A DNA stretch of 64,000 nt from assembly GCF_002370355.1 (NCBI RefSeq), contig NZ_AP017929.1, positions 372,001 through 436,000 of the forward strand, in the 5' to 3' direction. Numbering within the stretch: the stretch's first letter is position 1; each line of letters starts with the position of its first letter. Position numbers and translations under genes: made by a program. The notes under the pieces were generated by a model, which had not been told where the DNA came from, did not search any database, and was given only the letters and a program-made list of their open reading frames with translations. This DNA is from Latilactobacillus sakei subsp. sakei DSM 20017 = JCM 1157 (GTDB taxonomy: Bacteria; Bacillota; Bacilli; Lactobacillales; Lactobacillaceae). This document shows positions 43,188 through 53,900 of this stretch, piece by piece.

Positions 43188-44450
43188 TTAGCGTTTGAAC
43201 TGAACGTTATTTTCATAATCTTTAATATTATCCAACCAATCTTCTCCAACTGGTACATTATTTCTAACACAGAATTCATCCCAAACAGCACCAAATGGAT
43301 ATGATTTTAATTCTTCTGTCACTGCTAGACGTTTTGTATAGTCGCCTTGTTCTTCTGCTTTCTTTAAATCATCAATTGGTGCCAACATTGCTTGTAGAAT
43401 AGCTTTTTGAGAAGCACGCGCACCAACGACCCATGCAGAAACACGATTAATAGTTGCATCAAAGAAATCTAACCCAATATTAGTACGCCCTAATAAGTCA
43501 TCTCTAACCAGTGAACGCATAATTCGGATTAAAGCATCATCAAAGATAACTACATGATCACTATCCCAACGTACTGGACGTGAAACATGAAGCATTAAAC
43601 CTTTACCAAATGGTAAGAATGCCGAAAACTTATCTGAAACATCTTCTGTTGGATGGAAGTGACCAGCATCAATTGTCCATAATTTTTGACGTGTTAAAGC
43701 ATAATTTTCATAGAATTCATGTGAGCCAACAGTGTATGACTCAACACCAGTTCCAAACAATTTACCTTCGAAAGCTTCAATTGTATTTTTTTCATCCATT
43801 GGTTCTTTAATGATTTCGTCTAATGAAGCCATTAAACGGCGACGTGGTGATATTTTATCAATTGGATTATCTTTATAACCATCTGGCACCCAAAAATTAT
43901 TAACAGATTGTTGTCCTAATTCTTTACCGAAATATTCAGCAATTCTACGGCTTCGTTTACCATGTTCAATCCAAAAATCGCGTACATTTTTATCTGGGCT
44001 TGCTAAAGTGAAGCCATCTTTCAACATTGGGTGTGAGAAGAATGTCCCGTTCATGTCAAGACCAACACCCTCTTTTTTAGCCCAGTCAACCCAATATTTG
44101 AAATCTTCTGGTTCTAATTCATCTAAATCTTTTGGCTTATCCGTTACAGCATAAGTAGCGTGTAATTGTACTTTATGCTTCCCTGGAATCAATGATAGGC
44201 CTTCAGATAAATCTGAACTCAATTGATCTGGGGTTGTTGCTAATCCTGGATAATTCCCGCTAACACCAATACCGCCTGTCAATTCTTGGTTAGGGAATAG
44301 GAATCCATGAATATCATCACCTTGCCAACAATGAATTGATAATTTTACCTTAGCTAAGTCTTCTAATGCCTTTTCTGTATCAACACCTAATGCAGCATAA
44401 CGTTCTTTTGCTAATTCATAGCTCTTTTTAACATTTTCTTCTTTATTCAT
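43188..44450 (-). CDS. rhaA: L-rhamnose isomerase
   Basis: A 420-aa enzyme interconverting L-rhamnose and L-rhamnulose. 'KLSIHCWQGDDIHGF' near residue 35 and 'WTIDAGHFHPTEDVSDK' carry the conserved metal/substrate residues of RhaA. AGGAGG precedes the ATG. Gene order rhaM-rhaA-rhaD on the same strand, gaps of about 20 bp. Confidence 0.96.
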   Translation of the reverse strand: MNKEENVKKSYELAKERYAALGVDTEKALEDLAKVKLSIHCWQGDDIHGFLFPNQELTGGIGVSGNYPGLATTPDQLSSDLSEGLSLIPGKHKVQLHATYAVTDKPKDLDELEPEDFKYWVDWAKKEGVGLDMNGTFFSHPMLKDGFTLASPDKNVRDFWIEHGKRSRRIAEYFGKELGQQSVNNFWVPDGYKDNPIDKISPRRRLMASLDEIIKEPMDEKNTIEAFEGKLFGTGVESYTVGSHEFYENYALTRQKLWTIDAGHFHPTEDVSDKFSAFLPFGKGLMLHVSRPVRWDSDHVVIFDDALIRIMRSLVRDDLLGRTNIGLDFFDATINRVSAWVVGARASQKAILQAMLAPIDDLKKAEEQGDYTKRLAVTEELKSYPFGAVWDEFCVRNNVPVGEDWLDNIKDYENNVQFKR

Positions 44451-44470
44451 TTCAAAAACCTCCTATATTT

Positions 44471-44785
44471 TTACGCTAAGTGGAATACTTCATTTAAGTC
44501 TAGTGCTACAGGACTACTGTTTGGGTTTGTTTTCATAAGTGGTTCCATGTAAACCCACCATTTTTTGCAAATATCTGTATTAGCTATTTTGTTATATTGA
44601 TCTACATTCGAAACTTCAAGATAAGCAAATAACTCACCATTTTCACGATTTAAAAAGATAGAATAATTGGTCGCACCATATTTCTTTAATGCTTCCTTCA
44701 TTTCTGGCCATAGTTCATTATGACGTCGTTCATATTCATCATATTGATCCGGATAAACATACATAATCTGTGCAATTCGTTTCAT
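44471..44785 (-). CDS. rhaM: L-rhamnose mutarotase
   Basis: A 104-aa protein that interconverts alpha- and beta-L-rhamnose. '[20 protein letters not shown]'-like N-terminus holds the conserved His and '[17 protein letters not shown]' the C-terminal Trp pair of the family. It overlaps the rhaB stop by four bases (ATGA). Confidence 0.94.
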   Translation of the reverse strand: MKRIAQIMYVYPDQYDEYERRHNELWPEMKEALKKYGATNYSIFLNRENGELFAYLEVSNVDQYNKIANTDICKKWWVYMEPLMKTNPNSSPVALDLNEVFHLA

Positions 44786-46251
44786 TCGCCTGTTCCCTCA
44801 CTTTTTCGATTAATATAATTTTGATATGCTTCTAACACTTCTCCATAATAATTTTCACGAGGAACAAAATGTCTAATTCCATTAGAAGCGCTTACAATTG
44901 ACCTTGCAGCAGATACATTTTTTATATCACCTAGCGCAATCATCTGAACTAGAATATTACCAATTGCAGTTGCCTCACCAGGGCCAGCTTCGACTCTCAC
45001 TGACGCCAAATCACTTGTTAGTTGGTTTAAGAATGCTACATTGCTACCACCACCAACAATATTTAGAACGTTAATTGGTTTCTTAGTAATCCGCGCTAAT
45101 TTTTGTAGTTCGTTCGCGTAAAATAGCGCTAGATTTGAGTAAACAGTGTTTACTAATTCACCTGTTGTATCAGGGACCTTTTGTTTCGTTTCCTGACAAT
45201 ATGCCTTGATTTCATCAATCATGCTGCTTGGATTTTTAAAACGTTCATCATTAATATCAATAAATTGTTGAAATGGTTCAACCTTTTCAGCTGCTTCAGC
45301 CATTTCTGCAAAACTAAATTTATTATTTTGTTCTTTTCGAATACTCTGAATAATCCAAAGTCCCATGATATTTTTTAAAAATCGATAAGTACCGTATGCT
45401 CCCCATTCATTTGTATAATTTTTTTTAAATGCTTCTTCACCATTTTCAGGTACATCCAACTCTCGACCAAGCAGTGACCATGTTCCTGAACTCAAAAATG
45501 CCCAGTCATCACCTTTTCCGGGTGTTCCAACGACGGCAGAAGCTGTATCGTGTGTTGTTGTCGTTACAACTTCACATTTTGGTATATCATATTGTCGATA
45601 CCATTTATGTGACAATTTTCCTAATTTTGTTCCTGCATCTACTAATTTTGGAAATTGATCATCAGTTACATTTACCTTCTTTAATAAATCATCATCAAAT
45701 AATCCTTGACGAAGATTCATCATTTGTGTTGTAGAGGCATTCGTTACTTCCGTAACTGCGTTTCCCGTTAAAACATAACCAATATAATCTGGTATCATCA
45801 TAATTCGATCAGTTTTATCAAGTAACTCATTATCTTCTTCATATAACTGGTATAGTGTATTAAAATCCAAAAATTGAATGCCCGTTTTTTTATAAATATA
45901 TTCTTTAGAATACTCAGATGTTAATTCTTGAATACTATTAGCAGTACGACTATCACGATAACTACATGGATCTTGTAGTTTCCGTCCATCATCGCCAATT
46001 AATACATAATCGACTGCCCATGTATCAATTCCTAAAACTGCGTTTTCGATGCCTTGTTTTTTTGCGATTTCTAAGCCTTTAAATATTTCATCAATTAATC
46101 GGTCAATATCCCACCGATCATGGCCATTTTCTTTGATGAATCCATTCGAAAACCGATGCAACTCTTTAAGTTCTAATTTTTGATCTACTAGTTGACCCAA
46201 CATCAATCGTCCACTAGAAGCCCCAATATCAACTGCAATATAATTTTTCAA
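44782..46251 (-). CDS. rhaB: L-rhamnulokinase
   Basis: A 489-aa FGGY-type kinase: N-terminal '[12 protein letters not shown]' phosphate loop and '[12 protein letters not shown]', C-terminal '[21 protein letters not shown]'. It phosphorylates L-rhamnulose at C1. The TTG at 46251 ([10 protein letters not shown]) is 8 nt after AGGAG, while the GTG at 46260 overlaps it. Second gene of the rhamnose operon. Confidence 0.95.
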   Translation of the reverse strand: MKNYIAVDIGASSGRLMLGQLVDQKLELKELHRFSNGFIKENGHDRWDIDRLIDEIFKGLEIAKKQGIENAVLGIDTWAVDYVLIGDDGRKLQDPCSYRDSRTANSIQELTSEYSKEYIYKKTGIQFLDFNTLYQLYEEDNELLDKTDRIMMIPDYIGYVLTGNAVTEVTNASTTQMMNLRQGLFDDDLLKKVNVTDDQFPKLVDAGTKLGKLSHKWYRQYDIPKCEVVTTTTHDTASAVVGTPGKGDDWAFLSSGTWSLLGRELDVPENGEEAFKKNYTNEWGAYGTYRFLKNIMGLWIIQSIRKEQNNKFSFAEMAEAAEKVEPFQQFIDINDERFKNPSSMIDEIKAYCQETKQKVPDTTGELVNTVYSNLALFYANELQKLARITKKPINVLNIVGGGSNVAFLNQLTSDLASVRVEAGPGEATAIGNILVQMIALGDIKNVSAARSIVSASNGIRHFVPRENYYGEVLEAYQNYINRKSEGTGE

Positions 46252-46296
46252 ATAAATCACTCCTAACGCATAATACTCTTGAGTATTTGATTCACA

Positions 46297-47556
46297 TTAT
46301 TTTTTTGAACCATACCGTTCTTCTGTTATTTCGTCTAATGATTTACCACGTGTATGTGGTGCCCAGATAACACCAATCACTAATGAAATTGCTAAAAAGA
46401 TAACAATCATAGTGCCAGCGTATTTAAATCCTAGAGAAGCCATTATTGGTGGGAAAATAATCGACCAAATACCAGCTGAAGCTCTAACAACAAAAAACAT
46501 TACACCTTGAGAACCTGCACGATAACGTGTTGGGAATAACTCTGTTGCCCATAATGCGTAGAAAGCTTGTGCACCAAATCCTGCAGATAGTCCCCAAAGT
46601 AATACAAATCCCCATAGAGTAGTCCATCCCATACCGCCAAAGGTAATTAAAACCCAAGCTAACATTGCCATTAAGGCACCTATACCGTACATTAATCGAT
46701 GACTAACGCGATCGCCCAATTTAGCAAAGATGAAATATCCAGTCATTGAAGTTAAAATCCAAACGACCGCTGATAATAAGTTAGCTTGCATATTTGTTAA
46801 ACCACCAACAGTTGAATAGATGTATGGCATGAAAAATCCTTGAACACCTGCTGCTAAATTCCACAATGCATAAACCCCGATTAAATATAAAATCGTTTTA
46901 ACGTTAACGATATTAGAGAATAATTCTTTATAAGGATGCGGTTTAATACCACTAGCATTTTCTTTTTGCTTTTGTTCTTGCCAATCGGAAGACTCTTCCA
47001 ATCCCCTTTGCATCATCCATGCAATGAGCGCAACTACAAACAACGAGCCAAAAATAATTCGATTACCTAAAAGGCCAAGAGGTGATAAAACTACACCTAG
47101 TACAAAAATAATAGCTGGTCCCATCGACCAAGCAAATTGTGATATCCCGATATTATGTGCCCGATTGCTCGATTGAGAGGTTTCTGCAATATACGTCCAT
47201 GATGCTGGTACACCAGCACCCACAGATATCCCAGTTACCATAAAGCCTGTCAATAACATCGGAAAGTTAAATGACACCATAACAATTAAGACGCCTAACA
47301 TATAAACCAACATATTGTACGTATAGATAAATTTACGACCATATTTATCAGATAATCGACCGCCAATTAAAGCACCCACAGCGGCACCAAAAGCATTCGC
47401 ACTTAGAGCCCCTAACAATCCGACTTCAAAACTACTAAGTCCTAATGCTTTTGTCCATAATGCAAGTCCACTTGCACCAGCAACAATTGAGCCTGAATCT
47501 AAATAGTTTGTTAACGAAACGGCTATTACGGATTTAAGCTTACTTTTTTCTGGCAT
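46297..47556 (-). CDS. MFS sugar transporter, probable L-rhamnose permease
   Basis: A 419-aa, 12-helix protein of the major facilitator superfamily: 'GGRLSDKYGRKFIY' is motif A and 'WATELFPTRYRAGSQG' is the PESPR-like sugar-porter motif at the end of TM10. Unlike E. coli RhaT it is of the sugar-porter type. The ATG at 47556 has AGGAG 9 nt upstream. First gene of the rhamnose operon, so rhamnose uptake is inferred. Confidence 0.85.
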   Translation of the reverse strand: MPEKSKLKSVIAVSLTNYLDSGSIVAGASGLALWTKALGLSSFEVGLLGALSANAFGAAVGALIGGRLSDKYGRKFIYTYNMLVYMLGVLIVMVSFNFPMLLTGFMVTGISVGAGVPASWTYIAETSQSSNRAHNIGISQFAWSMGPAIIFVLGVVLSPLGLLGNRIIFGSLFVVALIAWMMQRGLEESSDWQEQKQKENASGIKPHPYKELFSNIVNVKTILYLIGVYALWNLAAGVQGFFMPYIYSTVGGLTNMQANLLSAVVWILTSMTGYFIFAKLGDRVSHRLMYGIGALMAMLAWVLITFGGMGWTTLWGFVLLWGLSAGFGAQAFYALWATELFPTRYRAGSQGVMFFVVRASAGIWSIIFPPIMASLGFKYAGTMIVIFLAISLVIGVIWAPHTRGKSLDEITEERYGSKK

Positions 47557-47581
47557 AGATCTCATCTCCTAATATCATTTT

Positions 47582-47595
47582 AGAAATCGCTTACA
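47582..47595. promoter_or_regulatory. cre-like site upstream of the rhamnose operon
   Basis: Reverse complement TGTAAGCGATTTCT matches the CcpA consensus at 13 of 14 positions. Lies 26 bases before the permease start, within the likely promoter or leader. Confidence 0.6.
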
Positions 47596-47677
47596 AGTTA
47601 TATTTAACTTCATTGCTCAAAATGTTACAATGTCATTTAAAGAGAACTAAAGTATCATTTTCACAGGGGGAAATATT

Positions 47678-48679
47678 ATGAACTCTAGTATTCTTAATCT
47701 TTTAACGGCTGAAACAACCATCGAAAAAGAGCAGAAAAAAAATAACCATTATATTGCGGATATTCCTTCATATGCACGTCTTAATAAATCTTCTGATTTT
47801 ACGCTTCAAAATAAATATTTTTTCGCTAATAAGGATATTTATATTAGTAAACATAATCGTTATGCAGATTATCCCGCACATACACATCAATTTTTAGAGA
47901 TAAATTACATGGTATCTGGTAACTGTCATCAAACTGTTGATGGTCGTGAGATTCTCTTACACCAACACGATTTATTATTAATTGATATTGGCTGTACACA
48001 CACTATAAAAAAACTAAACACTAACGATATTATGATTAATATTCTTTTTCAAAATACTAATATTTCAATTGACTGGTTAAATAATCTTAAAAAAAGCCAA
48101 AGCCTACTTTATTCACTACTCCTTAATCGTAGTTACGGGGAAGAAAATATTAACCATTTCATCCTCTTCAAACATAATAATCACTCCCAAATAAACTCTG
48201 TGATCGAAAATCTAGTTAATGAATACGTCAAAAAACGTCCTTTCTATAACGAAGTAATTTCATCTTACCTTCAAATTTTATTAACCGAACTTGTTAGAAA
48301 TTATCAGATTAAACCAACTAGTACACTAAGCTCCTCTCAAAAGACAGTCACTGAGGTTTTACATGATATTGAACACCATTATCGTGAAATAACACTAACT
48401 AAAGAGGCTGCCAAGCTAGGTTATAATAAAAATTATCTAAGCAACCTTTTAAAAAATAAAACAGGGAAATCATTTTCAGGTTTATTAACCTACCAACGTT
48501 TAATTAACGCCCGATTACTACTAACGTCTACTAACCAACCTATCCGAGATATTATGGAACAAGTTGGCATTACAAATAAAACTTTTTTCTATAAAAAATA
48601 TAAAGAACAATATTCAGAACTACCCGGAAAAACTCGTACCAGTCCTAAGAAAATCCTCCCTACTTTCTCAAATAATTAA
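47678..48679 (+). CDS. rhaR: AraC-family activator, probable rhamnose regulator
   Basis: A 333-aa protein with an N-terminal cupin-like sensor ('YPAHTHQFLEINYMVSGNCHQTVDG') and a C-terminal AraC double HTH ('LTKEAAKLGYNKNYLSNLLKNKTGKSF', 'PIRDIMEQVGITNKTFFYKKYKEQY'). It is divergent from the rhamnose operon across 121 bp. AGGGGG precedes the ATG. Activation by L-rhamnose is inferred from position and from RhaR/RhaS practice. Confidence 0.86.
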   Translation: MNSSILNLLTAETTIEKEQKKNNHYIADIPSYARLNKSSDFTLQNKYFFANKDIYISKHNRYADYPAHTHQFLEINYMVSGNCHQTVDGREILLHQHDLLLIDIGCTHTIKKLNTNDIMINILFQNTNISIDWLNNLKKSQSLLYSLLLNRSYGEENINHFILFKHNNHSQINSVIENLVNEYVKKRPFYNEVISSYLQILLTELVRNYQIKPTSTLSSSQKTVTEVLHDIEHHYREITLTKEAAKLGYNKNYLSNLLKNKTGKSFSGLLTYQRLINARLLLTSTNQPIRDIMEQVGITNKTFFYKKYKEQYSELPGKTRTSPKKILPTFSNN

Positions 48680-48697
48680 TGTATACTTCTTGCTTCA

Positions 48698-48726
48698 TTG
48701 GCTTTTTAATTGTTTCATGTTACACT
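48698..48726 (+). promoter_or_regulatory. Candidate hflX promoter
   Basis: TTGGCT (48698-48703), 17-nt spacer, TACACT (48721-48726). Transcription from about 48733 would give a ~245-nt leader. Confidence 0.55.
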
Positions 48727-48732
48727 TAACGG

Positions 48733-48759
48733 GAAAACAGCCGTTAAATCGGCCGTTTT
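48733..48759 (+). other. First leader hairpin of hflX
   Basis: AAAAC-GCCG ... CGGC-GTTTT, immediately downstream of the expected start. The following sequence is not a T run, so it is probably a stability or anti-structure element. Confidence 0.5.
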
Positions 48760-48793
48760 AACCAACTAGATTTTTTAAAGGAGCGTCAACAAC

Positions 48794-48835
48794 ATGTCAA
48801 CTCAATTTGATCGTCCAGGTTTAATAATTGAATAA
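48794..48835 (+). CDS. 13-aa upstream ORF in the hflX leader
   Basis: Encodes MSTQFDRPGLIIE. A good AAAGGAG site (48777-48783) lies 10 nt upstream. A T7 run (48846-48852) follows its stop. Placed before a terminator and anti-terminator, it fits a translated sensor for ribosome stalling. Confidence 0.6.
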   Translation: MSTQFDRPGLIIE

Positions 48836-48858
48836 CTGTTTGGTCTTTTTTTAAGGGC

Positions 48859-48927
48859 GCTTCTATTGACTCTATTTTTATAATACTGCTAATTAACGAT
48901 AAGAAGCTGCCTACCAGCTTCTTTTTT
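48859..48927 (+). terminator. Attenuator of hflX: terminator with competing anti-terminator
   Basis: Perfect 9-base stem AAGAAGCTG (48901-48909) / CAGCTTCTT (48915-48923) with a 5-nt loop and T6 run: a strong intrinsic terminator 52 bases before hflX. Upstream GCTTCT (48859-48864) is exactly complementary to AGAAGC (48902-48907) in the terminator arm and can form the competing anti-terminator. Confidence 0.7.
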
Positions 48928-48979
48928 AATGCAGAAGATTCCCTTAAAGAGGGCCAACTTAACAAAAAAGGAGTCTCAT

Positions 48980-50251
48980 ATGCAAGAAACAAAAATGGCA
49001 CAAAAACGAGTATTAATTACTGGCGTTAGCAATCGCCAAACAAACTTTGACTATACAATGCGTGAATTAGGCGAATTAGCCCGCGCTGATAACTTAGAAG
49101 TGGTTGGTGAAGTACGCCAAAACATCGATCAAGCTAGTCACCGAACTTATTTTGGTAAGGGTAAAGTCCAAGAAATCAAGGCTGAAGCTGCTCAAGCCGA
49201 TGCTGATATCATTGTCGTTAACGATGAACTATCCCCTTCACAAATTAGAAACCTTGAAAAAGAATTAGAAATGAGTATTCTGGATCGCACACAGTTGATT
49301 CTAGAAATCTTTGCTAGCCGCGCTAAGACTAAGGAAGCCCAACTACAAGTTGCGATTGCCGAAGCAAAATACCAATTACCACGTTTACACCCTTCAAAAA
49401 ACAAACTGGATCAACAAGGTGGCGGTGGTTCAACTAACCGTGGGGCCGGTGAAACACAACTTGAATTAGATCGTCGTTTAATTGAAAAACGGATTACTAA
49501 ATTAAAGGGTGAATTAGCCCAAATTGATCAACAACAAGAAGTCCAACGTCGTCAACGGACTAAAAATGCGGTCCCTGTTGTGGCACTCGTTGGTTATACC
49601 AATGCTGGTAAATCAACAACGATGAACCGTATTTTACAACGTTTGAATCCAGACACACCTGAAAAACAAGTTTTTGAAAAGGACATGTTATTTGCAACCC
49701 TTGATACAAGTGTTCGCGAAATTGTTCTTCCTAACAAGCAGAAATTCTTATTAAGTGATACGGTTGGTTTCGTTACTAAATTACCTCATCACTTGATCCA
49801 GGCTTTCAAATCAACCTTGGCTGAAGCCGCGGGTGCTGATCTATTGATTCACGTTGTCGATTATTCAGACCCTAATTACCTCGATATGATGAAAACAACA
49901 CAAGAAACACTCGACTCATTAGGTGTTAAGGATATTCCGGTCATTGAAGCTTACAATAAAGCTGATTTAAAACCTGATACCCGCTACCCAGAAGTCGATG
50001 GCACACAAATCGTTTACTCTGCACGTGATGAGGTTGCCATTGATGCTTTAATCGCGCTCATCAACAAGCAACTCTTTGAACAATATCCAACGCTTGATTT
50101 CCTCATTCCATTTACAGAAGGCCAAGCGGTTGCTTACTTAAGCGAACGCGCCAACATTCTGGAACAAAGTTATGAAGAAGAAGGGACTAAAATTCGGGCA
50201 CAAATCAGCCCTGATTTACTAGGTGCCGTTCAAAAATATGTTCAAGAATAA
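48980..50251 (+). CDS. hflX: HflX-family ribosome-splitting GTPase
   Basis: A 423-aa GTPase: N-terminal HflX domain with 'GKGKVQEIKAEA' and the linker 'GGGGSTNRGAGETQLE', then the G domain with 'VALVGYTNAGKST' (G1), 'DTVGFVTKLPHHL' (G3) and 'AYNKADL' (G4). It rescues stalled ribosomes. ATG at 48980 follows AAGGAG by 6 nt; the ATG at 48929 is part of the attenuator region. Its leader carries an attenuator-like element. Confidence 0.94.
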   Translation: MQETKMAQKRVLITGVSNRQTNFDYTMRELGELARADNLEVVGEVRQNIDQASHRTYFGKGKVQEIKAEAAQADADIIVVNDELSPSQIRNLEKELEMSILDRTQLILEIFASRAKTKEAQLQVAIAEAKYQLPRLHPSKNKLDQQGGGGSTNRGAGETQLELDRRLIEKRITKLKGELAQIDQQQEVQRRQRTKNAVPVVALVGYTNAGKSTTMNRILQRLNPDTPEKQVFEKDMLFATLDTSVREIVLPNKQKFLLSDTVGFVTKLPHHLIQAFKSTLAEAAGADLLIHVVDYSDPNYLDMMKTTQETLDSLGVKDIPVIEAYNKADLKPDTRYPEVDGTQIVYSARDEVAIDALIALINKQLFEQYPTLDFLIPFTEGQAVAYLSERANILEQSYEEEGTKIRAQISPDLLGAVQKYVQE

Positions 50252-50255
50252 CTAA

Positions 50256-50299
50256 AAAAATAGCGTCGAAAACAGTAATTGTTTTCGACGCTATTTTTT
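50256..50299. terminator. Bidirectional terminator after hflX
   Basis: AAAATAGCGTCGAAAAC ... TTTTCGACGCTATTTTTTT around a short loop. Confidence 0.9.
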
Positions 50300-50302
50300 T
50301 GA

Positions 50303-50743
50303 TTATTGATATTTTTGAAAAACTTTATCCGCTGCTTGCATAATCCGTTGCACATCAGCCGAATCAATTTTAGGGGCGATTACTGGGCCATCTTGTTCAT
50401 AGGCACTTGAAATCGCTTCTAAGGCCTTTTGCGCACGTGGACTTAACATCACGTATTGTTTTGTCCGTTCGCTATCGCGCATCCCTAAGAGCCAGCCAGC
50501 ATCCTTTAAACGATAGAGGTCTTCTTCAACCAATCCCGCACTGAATACAATTTGTGCATCAACATATCGACCCGTTATCATCTCATTAATCCGTTGTAAT
50601 AAGATAGCATCGTCTAAACTGATATTAACGTCACGGCAAATTTCTTCTAGGTGGTCAAAATAACTAAGACTTGCCATACCGGCTTGAACCGTTTTAATCA
50701 TTTCGCTTACAGGATCTTTTCTATTTAGGTAATATACTGACAT
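50303..50743 (-). CDS. Winged-helix-like protein, MarR-type fold possible
   Basis: A 146-aa protein not recognised at family level. 'ISLDDAILLQRINEMITGRYVDAQIVF' and 'GLVEEDLYRLKDAGWLLGMRDSERTKQYVMLSPRAQKALEAI' look like a winged helix with a C-terminal dimer helix, as in MarR proteins. No other motif. The ATG is preceded by a weak TGGGG site. Ends at a terminator shared with hflX. Confidence 0.6.
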   Translation of the reverse strand: MSVYYLNRKDPVSEMIKTVQAGMASLSYFDHLEEICRDVNISLDDAILLQRINEMITGRYVDAQIVFSAGLVEEDLYRLKDAGWLLGMRDSERTKQYVMLSPRAQKALEAISSAYEQDGPVIAPKIDSADVQRIMQAADKVFQKYQ

Positions 50744-50908
50744 TTTGATAACCCCACTTCGTTCGGTATTAACAACCTTACTTGATTATCTTTATTCTAT
50801 ACCAGCGGGTAGCGAATAAATCTCGGGGTTTTTTTAGATTTGAAAAATATCGCGAAACAATCATTAATCATTAGCATCAACAATGTTTAAAAAGTTGTAA
50901 TAGTTTGA

Positions 50909-53900
50909 TTAGCGATTGGTTATCGTAAAGACAATCGGCTTTTTAAGCGGGTCATAGCCCTTAGTTGCCGATACTTGCACCAAACGGTACGTATCAGGAT
51001 CGAGATGTGTGATGCGAACTTGACCATGTTCATCGCTCTTCAAGTTTTCGACAAGCACCTTACCACTTTGATTTTGTAATTCATATTTCGCTCCAACCAA
51101 AGCTTGGTTCGTATTGCCATCTACTTGATTTACAATGACTGTCCCTTGTGACTGATGACTTTCAATCGTCACCTGTTTAAGTTGCGCATCCTGTTTAATT
51201 TCGATGATTTGATTGTTAGTTTGTTTTTGATAGCCAGGTGCCGCCGTCAATTGTACGAGTCGATATTGACCAGGTGTGAGGTCGTCAACTACGACTTGAC
51301 CAGTTGCACCCACTACAATTTCTGGCCGAACCACCTGACCAGCTAACGTTTCCAATCGATAAGTTGCACCAGCAATCGCTAACTGCGTTTTCTGATCCCT
51401 ATCGATCAATACAAAACTCCCCAATTTAACATCGGGTGCTTGTTGCTCAGCCTTAATGGCGACCGTTGCTGTTTTGCGATCCGTAATGGCCACCTTTGTC
51501 ACTGCCGGATTAATTTCATACCCAGTTGGTGCCTTGATTTCTTGAACAGTATATTGCCCCACTGCTAGCTGGGTTAATTTAATCTGTCCTTGACTATCAG
51601 TTTGATAATAACCGACTTCTCGACCACTTTGATCCTTAACCTCAAAGTAGGCCTTTGCAATCGGTGCGCCCTTTTTAGTTGTATGCTTAATCAGTAACTG
51701 CCCCATTTGCGCTTCATCTGTTACCGTTAGTTGTGTTGCTCGCGGTGATTTTTCAGACAACGCTACAATTCTAGGTTCAGTTGCTAACCGGTAACCAAGT
51801 GGTGCTTCCACTTCAGTTACGCGATAGCGCCCTGGTTTTTGGTCCCGCAACTCAGCCCGACCGGTTTGATCCGTTTCAACTTTAGTCATCTGACCAGTTT
51901 TCAGTGACTCGACTTAAAGACAGCACCTGATAAAGGTTGCCCTTTTAAGTTGGTTTTGTTAATCGTTAAGGTTTGCAATGGCATCTCAATTCGATTAGCT
52001 TGTAATTGTAACTGATTTTCACCATAGCGGCTGACATCTAATTGACTTTGATCAAACGACAATTGATACCCGGTCGGTACTTGTAAAACCTCAACCCGAT
52101 AGTGCCCCGTACTTGCATTGGGGAGTATAGCCTGTCCGAATCGATCAGTTGTCAATTCCCAAACGGTCTGACCTTGGTCATCTGGTTGATCGGCAGTTAG
52201 TCGCAGTAAAACACCAGCAACGCCTTGCAAGTGATTATCTAAAATCTGGATGCGCAATGGACTGATTGGCGCAGTCACTTCACGTTTATCAGCAAAGCGG
52301 ACTTGGTATAACCGTTTTTCATGGGCTTTAATCGTCACAAACTGAGGTGTTTGATCCAACTGATAGCCAGTTGGGGCTTTTGTTTCCTGAATCTGATACC
52401 GTCCTGGGTTCAACTCAGTAAAGTGTAGTTGCCCGGACACCGTCTTTTGCGTTTGTGTCCGCCCAGTTGCCAGATTAGTTAATTTAAAGGCCGCATCGTC
52501 TAACCCTTGCCCTTGTTGATTGGTTTTATGCACGATAATTTGCTGCTTTTCAGTCACCTTTAGCCGCTGATTATCAACTGTTACTTCAGTATTTTGTGTC
52601 CCATCAGCACCCACAATCGCCGTTTGAATCGCTGCTAGTGGCTCGTAGCCCGCAGCATTGGCAATTTGCTCGTAAGTTATTTCACCTGTTGGTACTTGCT
52701 TAATGGTCACTTCACCATCTTGATTCGTCTTTTGCGAAACAAAAACAGTTTGACCGTTATCCGCCGGCGTTGCTGTCGTTAAAGTAAAAGCAGCTTTGGC
52801 TAACGGTTGATGCGTTGCGGCATCGCGAACTCTAAAAGTAACATCCGCTACCGTTCGTTGCAATTGCCAATCTACGGTATTCTGATGGTCATTACTAATT
52901 GTTAATGACTGAACAGCAGTGGTTGGCTGATAACCCGTCACCGTTGATTCTTGCGTCACTTGATAGTCGCCTACTGGGACAGCTGCCAAAGTAGCTTTAC
53001 CAGTCGCCGTTGTCGTAACTGTTCGCTCATAACTTTCTTTAGAACCCACCAGTTTGAGCTTTAGTTGAACGCCAGCCAGCGCTTTTCCTTGCGCATTAGA
53101 CGCATTCAAAGTAACGTCATGTTTCGCATCCGTTCGTTGTATCTGATGAACAAACGAAACAGCTGTTGTTTCCTGATCGAGGGTTATTTCCTGGGAAATG
53201 TTAGCCAATTGATAGCCATCCGGTACTGCAACTTCTCGAATCTGATAGCGTCCCGCGGGTAATTGCCCAACTGTTACTTGCCCGTTATCATCAGTTTGAA
53301 CGGTCCGGTATTGTTCATTAGCCATCGTCGTAACACGATAGCTCACATGTGGTAAAGCTATTCCGGATTCTGAAAGACTGGTAATCTTTAACATTTTAGT
53401 CTGGCTAATTGCCGAAAAATTGACCTGCGCCGTTTTATCTTTAGTAACCGTGATAACTTGATCATTAGCGCCTACAACACTGTAATGAGGGATCATCTTT
53501 GTAACGGAAACGCGATAATCGCCAGTTGGTAAGCTTGTCCAATTCACCTGTCCATGATTATCAGTCGTTCCAGTCTTCTGATAAGTTGCATCCTTAACTG
53601 ACTGTAAATGTAGCTGAACACCGACAAGCGGATCACCAGTTGTTTGGTCCGTAACTGTTGTCATCATCTCTCCTTTGGTCTTGCCAAAAACAACCGTCGT
53701 CGTCAACGATTGATTAGCGCTAACCGTGACAGTCGGTGCCCACTGTGGTTCACTACTATCTGGGTGAAAAATTACCTTCAATTGATAACGTCCCGTTGGT
53801 AATGTCAACTTAGTCCAACCCTTGTCATCACTTGCTGGTGCTGTGTAACTTTCATTTGTTTTTTGATTAACCGCCATTAAAACAACACCAGACACCGGTG

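Noticed and set aside
48709-48724. Third parS-like site (TGTTTCATGTTACAC) before hflX
   Set aside because: The right half departs from the consensus at too many positions, and the sequence overlaps the candidate hflX promoter.
50880-50960. LPxTG sorting signal at the end of the adhesin
   Set aside because: None of the frames through the 3' end and following 100 bases shows LPxTG plus a hydrophobic helix.
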